From Terebella lapidaria (Eukaryota; Annelida; Polychaeta; Terebellida; Terebellidae): DNA of 64,000 nucleotides. The translations under genes and the position numbers were made by a program. The notes below the pieces were generated by a model. It was given only the letters and a program-made list of their open reading frames with translations, was not told the origin of the DNA and searched no databases. Positions 1-11,500 of this stretch are shown in pieces. The stretch is taken from assembly GCA_949152475.1 (NCBI GenBank), contig OX424564.1:7006001-7070000 (forward strand), in the 5' to 3' direction. How positions within the stretch are numbered: position 1 is the stretch's first letter; each line of letters begins with the position of its first letter.

Positions 1-1310
1 TAAATGTAGCCGTGGCATCGCAGACGAATCTTTGTGTTTACTTCATAACGCCTAAAATGTCCACACGCAGATGCCCACATGCATGTATGCATGCACGAAT
101 TGCTGAACAGAAATTGTGTTCCAAAATACGCGTGATTGTGGTAAAATTTGCTTTGCATTCTGGGAACGTCAATTTCCATTGGCTCCGCCATTTTGGGACG
201 TTTTTGGATAGTTTGAACATTTTACGTCATTTTCTCAAACCTAGCACATCGATTCATGCCTGATATATCTGTGGAATAGTCAAAATTTCCCATCAATTCG
301 AGAGATTTTATGTCAAGGACGAAGGAAATCCTCATTTGAAGTAGGTATCTAAACGTTTACATGCCAAAACGTGCGTTGATAGGTTGGCGTGAAACCTCCA
401 TAAAAAAGTCAGCACATAGACATGTAGAGGGTTGGGGCCTTCGCCCCCAACGCTCTAATGTCAAAAAAATATCTCGGGGGCGTACGGCGCCCCCGAACCC
501 CCAGACGTCACCGCATAAGGCTTCACTCGCTAGTCAGTGATGTATCCTCCATTCACAACAAAAACAGACTCCTAAAGTGAAAATCTACTTAGTGATTTCA
601 TAATGTATAGTTGTAAATACACCTTAGAAACCATCTCAGAGACACTAAATTCCGGGCTTACGGCGCCTCCCAAACCCCCAGACCGCATAAGGCTTCGCTC
701 ACTACGCTCGCTCACACTATTTCAAGATTACGTACATTCAAGAAGAGCACCCCCCCTATTCAAAAATCCTGGATCCGCCCCTGCAGTTCAATAATTTCTT
801 AGAACACTTTTCCTTTCTCAGTCCAATAAATGTTGCTCATCTTGATAATTTGATCAATGTTAAACTTGAATAGTAGGACTTTTCATTGAAAACTTCAACA
901 TGTGGAATGTACATTGTAAGCTCACAAATTATGGGATGTGTGCTATAAAACAGGCAGCAAAATGTATGATCAATAGTAGGGCTCATTGTTATGTTACCTT
1001 TTTGATATACATGTATCCCCACACAAAAAATTATTGGAATTGGTTGAGATCTGTGGCCTGTAAAGCGAGCACAAGGAAATCTCTGTGGACGGGCACTTGG
1101 CTCAAATCCATAGTAGGCCTATCTGTCAAACTTTGTTGGGGGATACAGTTATGCTACTAATGCTGGATACCGCAATGTACATGATGTACGGTAACATGAA
1201 CTAGTTTGTACCAATATAATGACATGTTCAAGAGCGAGTGAGTTTATGGATGAAAGAAAATCAGAAATTTTCAGCTGGATTCAACAGGTTTGTTTGTCTG
1301 ATAAACTAAA
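1..1310. repeat. Unassigned left flank with two diverged copies of a GC-rich repeat
   Basis: No gene is supported here; open frames are short and lack recognisable domains. Two related stretches, about 425-540 and 650-790, share the words CCCCCGAACCCCCAGAC and CGCATAAGGCTTC, and the second ends in ATCCTGGATCCGCCCCTG. That ending recurs in dispersed repeats of many aquatic animals (recalled, not checked). The stretches are probably two fragments of one old dispersed repeat. About 800-1,310 is featureless AT-rich DNA. Confidence 0.4.
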
Positions 1311-1314
1311 AAAA

Positions 1315-1356
1315 TTAGCCCAAGGGCTAAGAAAGGTTACCGGACAATATATATTT
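1315..1356 (-). mobile_element. HINE-A 3' terminal fragment
   Basis: It begins TTAGCCCAAGGGCTAA and is followed by GGTTACCGGAC, the terminal stem-loop plus subterminal repeat seen at the full copies at 2,319 and 30,929. It is cut short at about 1,357 by a HINE-B end (TAGCACCGAGGGTGCT), so HINE-B inserted into an older HINE-A here. Confidence 0.55.
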
Positions 1357-2318
1357 TAGCACCGAGGGTGCTGTAGCTTACCGGCAATCATGTAAATTGC
1401 GTAGAATACTGAATACATATAAATTGTTACACTGATGTTAAAATCTATATGTTAAAACATCTTCGTAAATGTTGATAGAAACACATTTTCTGTATGGACT
1501 ATAATACGAAATCAAGTTACATCTTGAAAGATTTTTTTCGTTAATGACAAGTTTTCACAGACAGTCGATTCAAAGGCAACAAAACACATCACAAACGTAC
1601 ATAAGGATAATCTCATACATGATTTTGAGGAAAACTGTCTGAATAGATTTCGATAAAATGACCACCAAAAGCAAAATTCATTGTCAAGGTCACCACTCAA
1701 ACCACAATATATGATTTCCCATTTGAATGTGCCAATACTTAGGCTCTATCTTGAAGTGTTCTATGAGATTACTCTGCATAGCTCCCATTATGAAGGAAAA
1801 CTTCGGTGAAATTTTTTTAAGTCCGAAACAATTTTCAATGGCCAAATTTTTATTATCAAAATGGCCACCCCACGCAAACCGTCATTTCAAAGACAACAAA
1901 ATTTATAAACATCACAAAGGTACATGAGGAGAATCTTATACATGATTTTGAGGAAAACTGTCTGAATAGATTTCGAGAAAATGACCACCAAAGGCAAAAT
2001 TCATCGTTTTTTCGACAAAAAAGATCGTTTTGACCTTTCAAGGTCATTGAAGGTCAAATTCAAGGTCACCACTCAAACCGCAATATATGATTTCCCATTT
2101 GAATGTGCCAATACTTAGGCTCTATCTTGAAGTGTTCTATGAGATTACTCTGCATAGCTCCCATTATGAAGGAAAAATTGGGTGAAATTTTTCAAGTCCA
2201 AAAAAATTTTCATCGGTCACAAAAAATTTTTTTTTTTTTAATGGAAATGGCTCAAAACGAATAGTGAATTGATTTGGGACAAAAAAAATTTTTTTCGCCG
2301 ACCCGTCAAAAAATAAAA

Positions 2319-4123
2319 TTAGCCCAATGGGCTAGAAAGGTTACCGGAGAAATATACAGAGTTAAGCCGAGAAAGTTGTTGGTCAAATTCAAGGTGACCA
2401 CTGAAATCGCCATATCTCTAACCTTGAAAATGGGATCAAAGGTTAAATTCTAGATCACCAAACTATTCAGCATACATCATTTCCTATATGTTCACTATGG
2501 ATCCCTAAGCTGTAAATTTGATAATAAGCGAGATATAAGCCATTTTGTAATCTGACTTTGAAAATAAAATGACTGACCTTGAAATTTAGGTCAAAGGTCA
2601 AACTCAATATCATTAAAATATTCAGAATATCTCATTTCCTATATGTTCACAATTGATTCCTAAGCTGTAAAGTCGATAATAAGCAAGATATTAGCCATTT
2701 TGTCCTGTTGAGCTTGAAAATGAGGTCAAAAGTCAAATTCAAGGTCACTAGAATATTCAGCATATATCATTTCCTATATGTTCACAATTGATTCCTAAGC
2801 TGTAAAGTCGCCAAGAAGCAAAATATTGGCCATTTTGTCCCGTGACCTTGAAAATGAGGTCAAAGGTCAAATTCAAGGTCACGAGAATATTCAGCATATA
2901 TCATTTCCTATATGTTCACAATTGATTCCTAAGCTGTAAAGTCGATAATAAGCGAGATATTAGCAATTTTGTCCTGTGACCTTGGAAATGAGGTCAAAGG
3001 TCAAATTCAAGGTCACGAGAATATTCAGCATATATCATTTCCTATATGCCCACAATTGATTCCTAAGCTGTAAAGTCGATAATAAGTGAGATATTAGCCA
3101 TTTTGTCCTGTGACCTTGAAATGAGGTCAAAGGTCAAATTCAAGGTCATGACAATAATCTGCATATATCATTTCCTATATCTTCATAATTGATTGATAAG
3201 CTGTAAAGTCGATAACAAGCGAGATATTAGCCATTTTGTCCTGTGACCTTGAAAATGAGTTCGAAGGTCAAATTCAAGGTCATCAGAATATTCAGCATAT
3301 ATCATTTCCTATATCTCCACAATTGATTCCTAAGCTGTAGAGTCGATAATAAGCGAGATATAAGCCATTTTGTGCTCTGACCTTGAAACTGAGGTCAGAG
3401 GTCAAATTCAAGGTCACGAGAATATTCAGCATATATTATTTCCTATATGTCCACAATTGATTCCTAAGCTGTAGAGTCGATAATAAGCGAGATATAAGCC
3501 ATTTTGTGCTCTGACCTTGAAACTGAGGTCAGAGGTCAAATTCAAGGTCACGAGAATATTCAGCATATATTATTTCCTATATGTCCACAATTGATTCCTA
3601 AGCTGTAGAGTCGATAATAAGCGAGATATAAGCCATTTTGTGCTCTGACCTTGAAACTGAGGTCAGAGGTCAAATTCAAGGTCACGAGAATATTCAGCAT
3701 ATATCATTTCCTATATGTCCACAATTGATTCCTAGTCTCTAATCTCAATATCAAGTGAGATATTAGGCATAATGTGTCCCATTATAAAGCATAGGAGAAT
3801 TTAACATGGGAAAGTCCTATTTGGGCCGAGTTTGGGCCAAAATGGCCCACTTCGAGCGATTCAAGCGCAACGAAATTTATAGACATCATAGAAGTACATA
3901 TGAGGAGTCTTATGTATCAAAAAGAAAAAAAGTTACTGAACAGATTTTGAGAAAATGGCCGCCAAAGTCCAAAATCAGGCCTTTTTCGTCGAAAATGGCC
4001 GCCATTTTGAAGGAAAAGCGAAAATCAAAAAACTAAAAAATACCTCCTTCTTGAATTATTTTTAAGTATTTTTCTGCAAAATTTCAGAAAAATTCGCCCG
4101 TAAACAAAAAAGATAAAAATGTG

Positions 4124-4155
<32 letters not shown>

Positions 4156-4231
4156 ACGACGACGACGGACGACGGACGACGGACGCAACGCCATGCCAAT
4201 AGGTTATCGGACCATAGGTCCGGTAACCTAA
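2319..4231 (-). mobile_element. HINE-A copy 1: complete Helentron-like non-autonomous element with a 134-bp array
   Basis: Both ends are defined because HINE-B sequence (GTCAAAAAATAAAA / AAATGGCCGCCACACG) resumes on either side. In plus orientation it reads TTAGCCCAATGGGCTA, then GGTTACCGGA, an array of about ten 134-bp monomers, a body rich in AAAATGGCC words, a (GAC)n tract at 4,122-4,190, and finally TTATCGGACCATAGGTCCGG then TAACCTAA. Read on the minus strand this gives a 5' palindrome, subterminal inverted repeats GGTTACCGGA/TCCGGTAACC, a 3' stem-loop and insertion in a T tract without clear target duplication. Those are hallmarks of Helentron-associated elements (HINE/DINE-1). No Rep/helicase is encoded. 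Confidence 0.6.
2400..3760. repeat. 134-bp tandem array 1 with nuclear-receptor-type half-sites
   Basis: The word TTCAGCATATATCATTTCC recurs with its G at 2,894, 3,028, 3,161, 3,295, 3,429, 3,563 and 3,697, spacings of 133-134 bp. Older, more diverged monomers lie at 2,470-2,760. A typical unit (2,843-2,881) holds TGACCTTGA, then AGGTCAAAGGTCA (2,857-2,869), then TCAAGGTCA (2,873-2,881). The rightmost three monomers (3,390-3,700) are nearly identical, which indicates recent local amplification. Confidence 0.85.
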
Positions 4232-4589
4232 AAATGGCCGCCACACGCAGAACGGCGATTCAAGGGCAACGAAACTTATACATGTCATAGAGGAACATCA
4301 GAGGAATGTTTTGGAACAAAAATCTCAAAACTGATCAGACAGTTTTTGAGAAAATGGCCACCAAAGTCCAAAACTGGCAATTTTTCGTCAAAAATGGCCG
4401 CCAAATCGGCAAAAACGATTCAATCAAAAAATATAAAAAACGTTTTTAGATATTGGCCTAAGGTATGTTCTGACAAATTTATGGGTAAATTCATCATGCC
4501 AAAAAAAAGTTACACACCCGGACGGACGACGGACGGACGACAGACGACAGATGACGGACGAAAAACCACAATAATAGCTAAAAAGGTCA

Positions 4590-7194
4590 TTGGTCAATTC
4601 AAGAACACGATAATATTCGGCATATGTCATTTCTAGTATGTCCACAATTGATTCCTAAGCTGTAAAGTCAATAATAAGCAAGATATTAGCCATTATGTCC
4701 TGTGACCTTGAAAATGAGGTCAAAGGTCGAATTCAAGGTCATAGCAATATTCGGCATATATCATTTCCTATATGTTCATAATTGATTTCTAAGCTGTAAA
4801 GTCGATAATGAGCTAGCTATTAGCCATTTTGTCCTGTGACCTTGAAAATTAGGTCAAAGGTGAAGTTCAAGGTCATGACAATGTTCAGAATATATCATTT
4901 TCTATATGTCCACAATTGATTGATAAGCTGTAAAGTCGATAAAAAGCGAGATATTAGCCATTTCGTTCTCTGACCTTGAAAATAAGGTCAAAGGTCAAAT
5001 TCAAGGTCAGAGCAATATTCAGCATATATCATTTCCTATATGTTCATAATTGATTCCTAAGCTGTAAAGTCGATAATGAGCTAGCTATTAGCCATTTTGT
5101 CCTGTGACCTTGAAAATTAGGTCAAAGGTGAAGTTCAAGGTCATGACAATGTTCAGAATATATCATTTTCTATATGTCCACAATTGATTGATAAGCTGTA
5201 AAGTCGATAAAAAACGAGATATTGGCCACTTCGTTCTCTGACCTTGAAAATAAGGTCAAGGTCAAATTCAAGGTCATAGCAATATTCAGCATATATCATT
5301 TCCTATATGTTCATAATTGATTCCTAAGCTGTGAAGTCGAAAATAAGCGAGATATTAGCTATTTTGTCCTGCGACCTGAAAATGAGGTCAAAGGTCAAGT
5401 TCAAGGTCATGACAATGTTCAGAATGTATCATTTTCTATATGTTCACAATTGATTGCTAAGCTGTAAAGTCGATAAAAAGCGAGCTATTAGCCATTTTGT
5501 CCTATATGTCCACAATTGATTCCTAAGCTGTGAAGTCAATATTAAGCAAGATATTAGCCATTTTGTGCTCTGACCTTGAAACTGAGGTCAGAGGTCAAAT
5601 TCAAGGTCACGATAATATGCAGCATATTCAACGTCATCAGAATATTCAGCATATATCATTTAATATATGTCCACAATTGATTCCTAAGCTGTAAAGTCGA
5701 TAATAAGCGTGATATTAGACATTTTGTGCTCTGACCTTGAAACCAAAATCAGAGGTCAAATTCAAGGTCACGAGAATATTCAGCATATATCATTTCCTTT
5801 ATGTCCACAATTGATCCCTAAGCTGTAAAAACGATAATAAGTGAGATATTAGCCATTTTGTTCTGTGACCTTGAAGATGAGGTCAAAGGTCAAATTTATA
5901 GTCATCAGAATATTCGGCATATATCATTTCCTATATGTCCATAATTGATTCCTAAGCTGTAAAGTCAATAATAAGTGAGATATTAGCCATTTTGTGCTCT
6001 GACCTTGAAACTGAGGTCAGAGGTCAAATTTGAGGTCACGAGAATATTCAGCATATATCATTTCCTATATGTCCACAATTGATCCCTAAGCTGTCAAATC
6101 GATAATAAGTGAGATATTAGCCATTTAGTCCTGTGACCTTGAAAATGAGGTCAAAGGTCAAATTCAAGGTTATCAGAATATTCGGCATACATCATTTCCT
6201 ATATGTTCACAATTGATTCCTAAGCTGTAAAGTCCATAATAAGCGAGATATTAGACATTTTGTGCTCTGACCCTGAAACCGAGGTCAAAAGTCAAATTCA
6301 AGGTCACGAGAATATTCAGCATATATTATTTCCTATATGTCCACAATTGATTCCTAGTCTCTAATCTCACTATTAATTGAGACATTAGGCTTAATGTGTC
6401 CCATTATAAAGCATAGGAGAATTTAACATGGGAAAGTACCATTTGGGTTGAGTTTGGGCCCAAAATGGCCCACTTCGAGCGATTCAAGGGCAACGAAATT
6501 TATACATGTCACAGGGGTACATATGAGGAGTGTTATGCATCAATAAGAAGAAAAGTTACTGATAAGATTTTGAGAAAACGACCGTCAAAGTCCAGAATTG
6601 GCCATTTTCCGACGAAAACGGCCGCTCTGATCTTGAAACCGAGGTCAGAGGTCAAATTCAAGGTCACGAGAATATTCAGCATATATCATTTCCTATATGT
6701 CCACAATTGATTCTTAGTCTCTAATCTCAATTTTAAGTGACATATTAGGCTTAATGTGTCCCATTATAAAGCATAGGAGAATTTAACATGGGAATGTCCC
6801 ATTTGGGCCGAGTTTGGGCCCAAAATGGCCCACTTCGAGCGATTCAAGGGCAACGAAATTTATACATGTCACATGGGTATATATGAGGAGTGTCATGCAT
6901 CAATAGGAAAAAAAGTTACTGATAAGATTTTGAGAAAACGATCGTCAAATCCAAAATTGGCCATTTTACGACGAAAACAGCCGTCATTTTGAAAAAAATG
7001 CGAAAATCAAAAAACTAAAAAATACCTCCCTCTCGAAATATTTTTAGGCCTTTTTGTGCAAAATTTCAGAAAAATCCGACTGTAAACTTTAAAGATAAAA
7101 TTGTTGACGGACGACGGATGACGGACGACGGACGCCGGACGACGGACGCAACGCCACGGCAATAGGTTATCGGACCAAAGGTCCGGTAACCTAA
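4590..7194 (-). mobile_element. HINE-A copy 2 with a second 134-bp array and duplicated body
   Basis: It holds about 13 monomers of the 134-bp unit (4,600-6,370; reference G at 4,620, 4,754, 4,888, 5,022, 5,156 and so on), with one irregular junction at 5,480-5,650. Two tandem copies of the HINE-A body follow, 6,370-6,640 and 6,720-7,194, separated by a partial array monomer. It ends with (GACGGAC)n and the terminal TTATCGGACC/GGTCCGGTAA palindrome at 7,165-7,194. The left terminus is degraded, so the exact start is uncertain. Confidence 0.5.
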
Positions 7195-8464
7195 CAAGAT
7201 CGCTTCAGTCATTGACATGCATACTGAAAACATATATATAGCAACAATGTACCACTTTTCTGGATAAATAAGTAATTATTGATGACCTAGTCAGTCCCGG
7301 AGTGGTTTTCTATTACCTTGTTTACAGGCTCCAAGTCACAACACTTATGTAATGTTGACCAGTTATAATGTCTGGACCCGAGCTCAAAGGAGAAACTATA
7401 TTTAACAAATCTGACAGACATTTGACACACTAACGATATTTACCAGACAGATTAGCTACAAAAACCAACATGTGACATGCAAACATGTCACTAAATATAT
7501 GCATATCAGTGTAAGCTCATATACAATATGTACAGGACACTGACACACAAAATGAACATTTTTTTTGTGATGTTCATAAATTGTTTGTACCATTTTCATC
7601 ATCTATGACTGGAGTCTGGAGAGAGGTACTAAAATGTTGTACATTTGATCACCAGTGGGATCATTCCTAGATCTTCTAGTTCCATGTCTTGCTGGGTACT
7701 AATTCTTCATAGGAACATCACACTATAATGCTGCCCCCTGCTAGCTATTGGCTGGCTAGCTACTTGAAGCTAACTATCTCAGCTACCAGGATTAGCAGTA
7801 TCCATACTGAAGTGAGCCTGAACGAAACCACCTGTATGATGGGCTAGTGTAGTGTGGTCAGATTCTGTTGATCACATCTGAAAATCTCAGCCCTCTCATG
7901 CATGTGGCAGCGGACCTGCACCTCTGTGATAATGTCTGGTTCTAGAATCTAGATTCTGAGGTAGAGGTTATTCTAGGTTCTAATTGGACCTGTTTGTCAT
8001 TCATTGATTAACAATGTTGAGCAAGCACTGGCCTAATATTTATAATACATACATTTGAATGTTTATTATATGGCTGTATGGTTATGTGGTTATATAACCA
8101 TATGGTTGTATAGTTATATGTTATATGGCAAAGTTGTAATATGGTTGTTGATGCTTGATGATGATGATGCTTACCGGACATCATTTGTAATAACATTTAA
8201 ATATCACTCTCCCCCAAACATATTCCATAGCACATCACAGCTGATGCTCAAATGAAAACGCCTGGTTCTGGACTATGAACTGACAGATTTTCCTGAATGA
8301 AACAAATTTTCCAATCTTATATTAGACATGTGACCATCCAGATTTATATCAGTTTGAAATGTTACAAATCAGAAAAGCCAGGATGTGATCCATGGCTGAT
8401 TTACTACATGTATATCGAGTAGGCTAGCATCATGATTTGTTGGGACTACACAAATAGTAACACC
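7195..8464. other. Intergenic DNA with no gene seen
   Basis: Only short open frames without recognisable domains are present. At 8,060-8,150 there is an AT-rich quasi-palindromic stretch made of TATGGTTATATGG-like words, probably a decayed simple repeat. I see nothing else supportable. Confidence 0.5.
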
Positions 8465-8527
8465 ATAGACCCAGGTGTCCCACTCTCTCGAACGCCGCGT
8501 TCGAGAGAGTGGGACACCTGGGTCTAT
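8465..8527. mobile_element. Short perfect hairpin element, CCCAGGTGTCCCACTC family
   Basis: The block is a near-perfect palindrome: ATAGACCCAGGTGTCC on the left is mirrored by GGACACCTGGGTCTAT on the right around CGAACGCCGCGTTCG. The same terminal word starts the 685-bp foldback at 36,091 and a variant starts the hairpin at 40,335. It sits at the left edge of the MITE that starts at about 8,524. Confidence 0.6.
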
Positions 8528-8578
8528 ACTCTGATTTTTCTAGCTCGTTTACACCGTTTTTTGCCTTTGTTTCAGTCA

Positions 8579-11500
8579 ATAATAATAATAATAATAATAA
8601 TAATATATCAAACTTTTATAGCGCTTAATTTCGTATAACGAATTCTAAGGCGCAACAGTCCTGATTAATAACCAATATCATAAAACGTGGTCAGAAATAG
8701 TTCGTGATCGAGATGACAACCGGCTGTGTTGAGAAGGTTAAGGGGGATAGGCATCCAGAAATAGATGCGTCTTAAGCTGATGCCTGAAACTAGACAGGGT
8801 TGGAGCTGAACGAATATCATTTGGTAGGGAATTCCAAAGTGAGGGGCCGTCATAACTCAAACTGTTTTGAAATTGAACCTTTGATTTATTAATGGAAGGT
8901 TTATAAAGTGGGACATGGAGGAACAGTTTATCAGGATTGCCACGCCTCGTGTTCACTTTACATGTGTAGCGAGTTAGGTGATCGTTGAAATATGCAGGTA
9001 GTCCCGTATGCAATGATTTATAAATAATTGTTGCGGTTTTAAACTCTATTCTGTGCCTAATGGGCAACCAATGTAGTGACCTGAGAACAGGGGAAATATG
9101 AGAGAACTTAGATGTCCGAGTGACAATGCGGGCCAAAGTATTCTGAACACATTGTAACTTATTCAAATCCCGACTGGATAAAGACCTATACAATGAATTA
9201 CAATAATCAAGTCTACTACTAACTAGTGCATTAGCCAATGTAATTGTATTGCTTTTCGAGAGATTACGCCTGATCCTTCTTAGGTCGCGAAGACCCACAA
9301 AACATGATTTACAAACAGAAACAACCTGATTGGAGAATGAAAAATCAGAATCAAAAACAACACCTAAATTGCGTGCTCTTTCCGTAGGACTGATTTCATT
9401 TCCAAGAACATCCACTGGAAAACAATCTGCCATCTTAGCCCTTTGAGACTTGGTACCAAACAGGATGAACTCAGTTTTATCTGGATTGAGCTTAAGCTTG
9501 TTTGCATTCATCCAGTTTTGGACATCTTTGAGACATTCCTGGAGCGTGACTAGATCCGTAGCACAATTTGTTTGTGAGAGTGGCATATAAAGCTGAGTAT
9601 CATCAGCATAGAAATGATAGTTAACCGTATTATGTGCAGAGATTATTTTATGTAGAGGTGTTGTGTACATGGAAAACAAAATGGGACCAAGAACTGATCC
9701 CTGTGGAACACCAAATTTTATATCTGCGGGCTCTGAAAGGCTGTCGCCAACCTTAACTGATTGGACCCTACCAGACAAATAGGACGAGAACCACTTGCGT
9801 GCAGTCCCACCAAAGCCAAACCAAGATGATAGACATTCCAAGAGAACTGTATGGTCGATCGTGTCGAAAGCAGCCGAAAGATCAAGTAATACCAGAGCAG
9901 TCGGCATGCTTTTTGACAACGAAATGTGTATGTCATTCTTTATATTCAACAACGCAGTTTCTGTTGAGTGGCCGCTCTTGTAGGCAGACTGGAATGGATT
10001 ACCCAAATTGTTTTTATCCAAGTGTTGTTTAATCTGGGATGAAACCACTCGTTCAACCAGTTTGGAGATGAAACATAGACCCGATACTGGGCGGTAGTTT
10101 TTCATCTCTTCCTTGGATAACGAGGGATTTTTAAGCAATGGAGTAATTACAGCCTGTTTCAATCTACTAGGCACTAAACCTTCCATCATGGAGCAGTTAA
10201 CCAATTTAGTGATAGATGGTGCCAAAATGTCAACAAAATCTTTAACCAGGAAAGTGGGCCAAGGGTCGAGAATACATGATTTAGTAGGAGAATCGAGAAT
10301 GACTTTCCGAATAAGCTGTTCAGATGCAGGCTCGAAGTGATTGAACTCAACAGGTGATATAGCTGGTGAAGTGGTCTGTTTAGGCTGCTTTGTGAAATTG
10401 TTTCGTATACGTGTGATTTTGTCTGTGAAGAAAGAACCAAACATATTGGCAAGGAGCGTGTCATCTTTGTCTCCGGGCAAAGCAGTCTGATGTTTCCTGT
10501 GCAAAATATTGTTCATTTCTTTCCATAGTTTTTTTGGATCATCAGAATTGTTCTTAATAATATTAGTGTAATGATCTCGTTTTGAATTGTTTATGATTGA
10601 GTTGCATTTACTCATCTGTCGTCGTAGTTTCGATCTATTCAGCACAGATGAGACTTTTCTCCAAGTTCTTTCAAGCTGTCTACGTAACCGTTTGGCCTCA
10701 CGATATTCCGGAGTTATCCAAACTGGAGTGGGTTTGTCCACACATTTCGTTTTTAGTGGTGCATGAGCATCAATTACAGAGGAAAGGCTGTTTATATATT
10801 GGTCGTAAAGTTCGGTAACGTTGTCAGAAGGCGATACAATGAAGGCAGTATTTTGCAGATCTTGTTTTAGTTTTTCGTGATTTATCTTATGATACTGACG
10901 ACATGTTATGTATTTACTAGGTGGTTTAGGGGCTGAATCGATATCCAGTGTGCAACTGATGCAGAAATGGTCGCTTAAACAACCCAGCCTACACAAATTT
11001 TCCACTGTGAAATCCGATGGGGTGATAAGTAAATCGAGAGTGTGGCCATGGATATGAGTAGGGAAGTTTATATGTTGAACAAAATTACAGGAATCAAGCA
11101 TCAATTTGAAATCACAACTGGTGTTTGAAACGATATCAATGTGGATGTTGAAATCACCGCTGATTATAGTTGAGGCAGACAAGGACGATATGAAGCCAGA
11201 AAATGACATAAATTCTTCCATGAAAACTGCAATACCAGAACCAGGGGGTCTATAGATTGAAGCAAAATTCAATGTGTTATCACGCCATCGTACGGAAACG
11301 ACAATGTTCTCAAAAGAACCAAAACTAGGTGCTGCAACCAGGGAGACATCCAGAGTTTGTTTTACCAGGAAACCAACACCACCGCCCGTCTTTCCAACGC
11401 GAGGGGAATGGAAGAGTTTATATCCACTAGGGGTTAGTTCACTGAGAAATGATGCAGTGTCATTAGTCCTGATGTGCGTCTCGGTTATTCCAAAAATGTC

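Larger units (their letters stand above)
1357..4585 (-). mobile_element. HINE-B copy 1, interrupted by HINE-A copy 1
   Basis: The 3' terminus (TAGCACC..GGGTGCTG, then TAGCTTACCGGCAATC) lies at 1,357. About two 460-bp units run from 1,500 to 2,318, with the words AAGGTCATTGAAGGTCA and TTCCCATTTGAATGTGCC. HINE-A copy 1 then interrupts, and HINE-B resumes at 4,232 with ATGGCCGCCACACGCAGA and ends in a GACGGACGAC microsatellite near 4,520-4,565. The family's 5' terminal hairpin is degraded or missing after AATAGCT at about 4,581. No protein is encoded. The family resembles non-autonomous Helentron-like elements. Confidence 0.55.

Noticed and set aside
2319-4231. Classic Helitron with 5'-TC and CTRR-3' inserted between A and T
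   Set aside because: The plus-strand end CCTAA followed by A does not fit an A^T insertion. Read on the other strand, the TTAG start, T-tract target and subterminal inverted repeats fit Helentron-type elements better; without an autonomous partner this stays an inference.
4025-4288. Frames rich in Val or Arg runs near 4.1 kb (also near 32.3 kb)
   Set aside because: They are translations of the (GAC)n and (GGAC)n microsatellites inside HINE-A.
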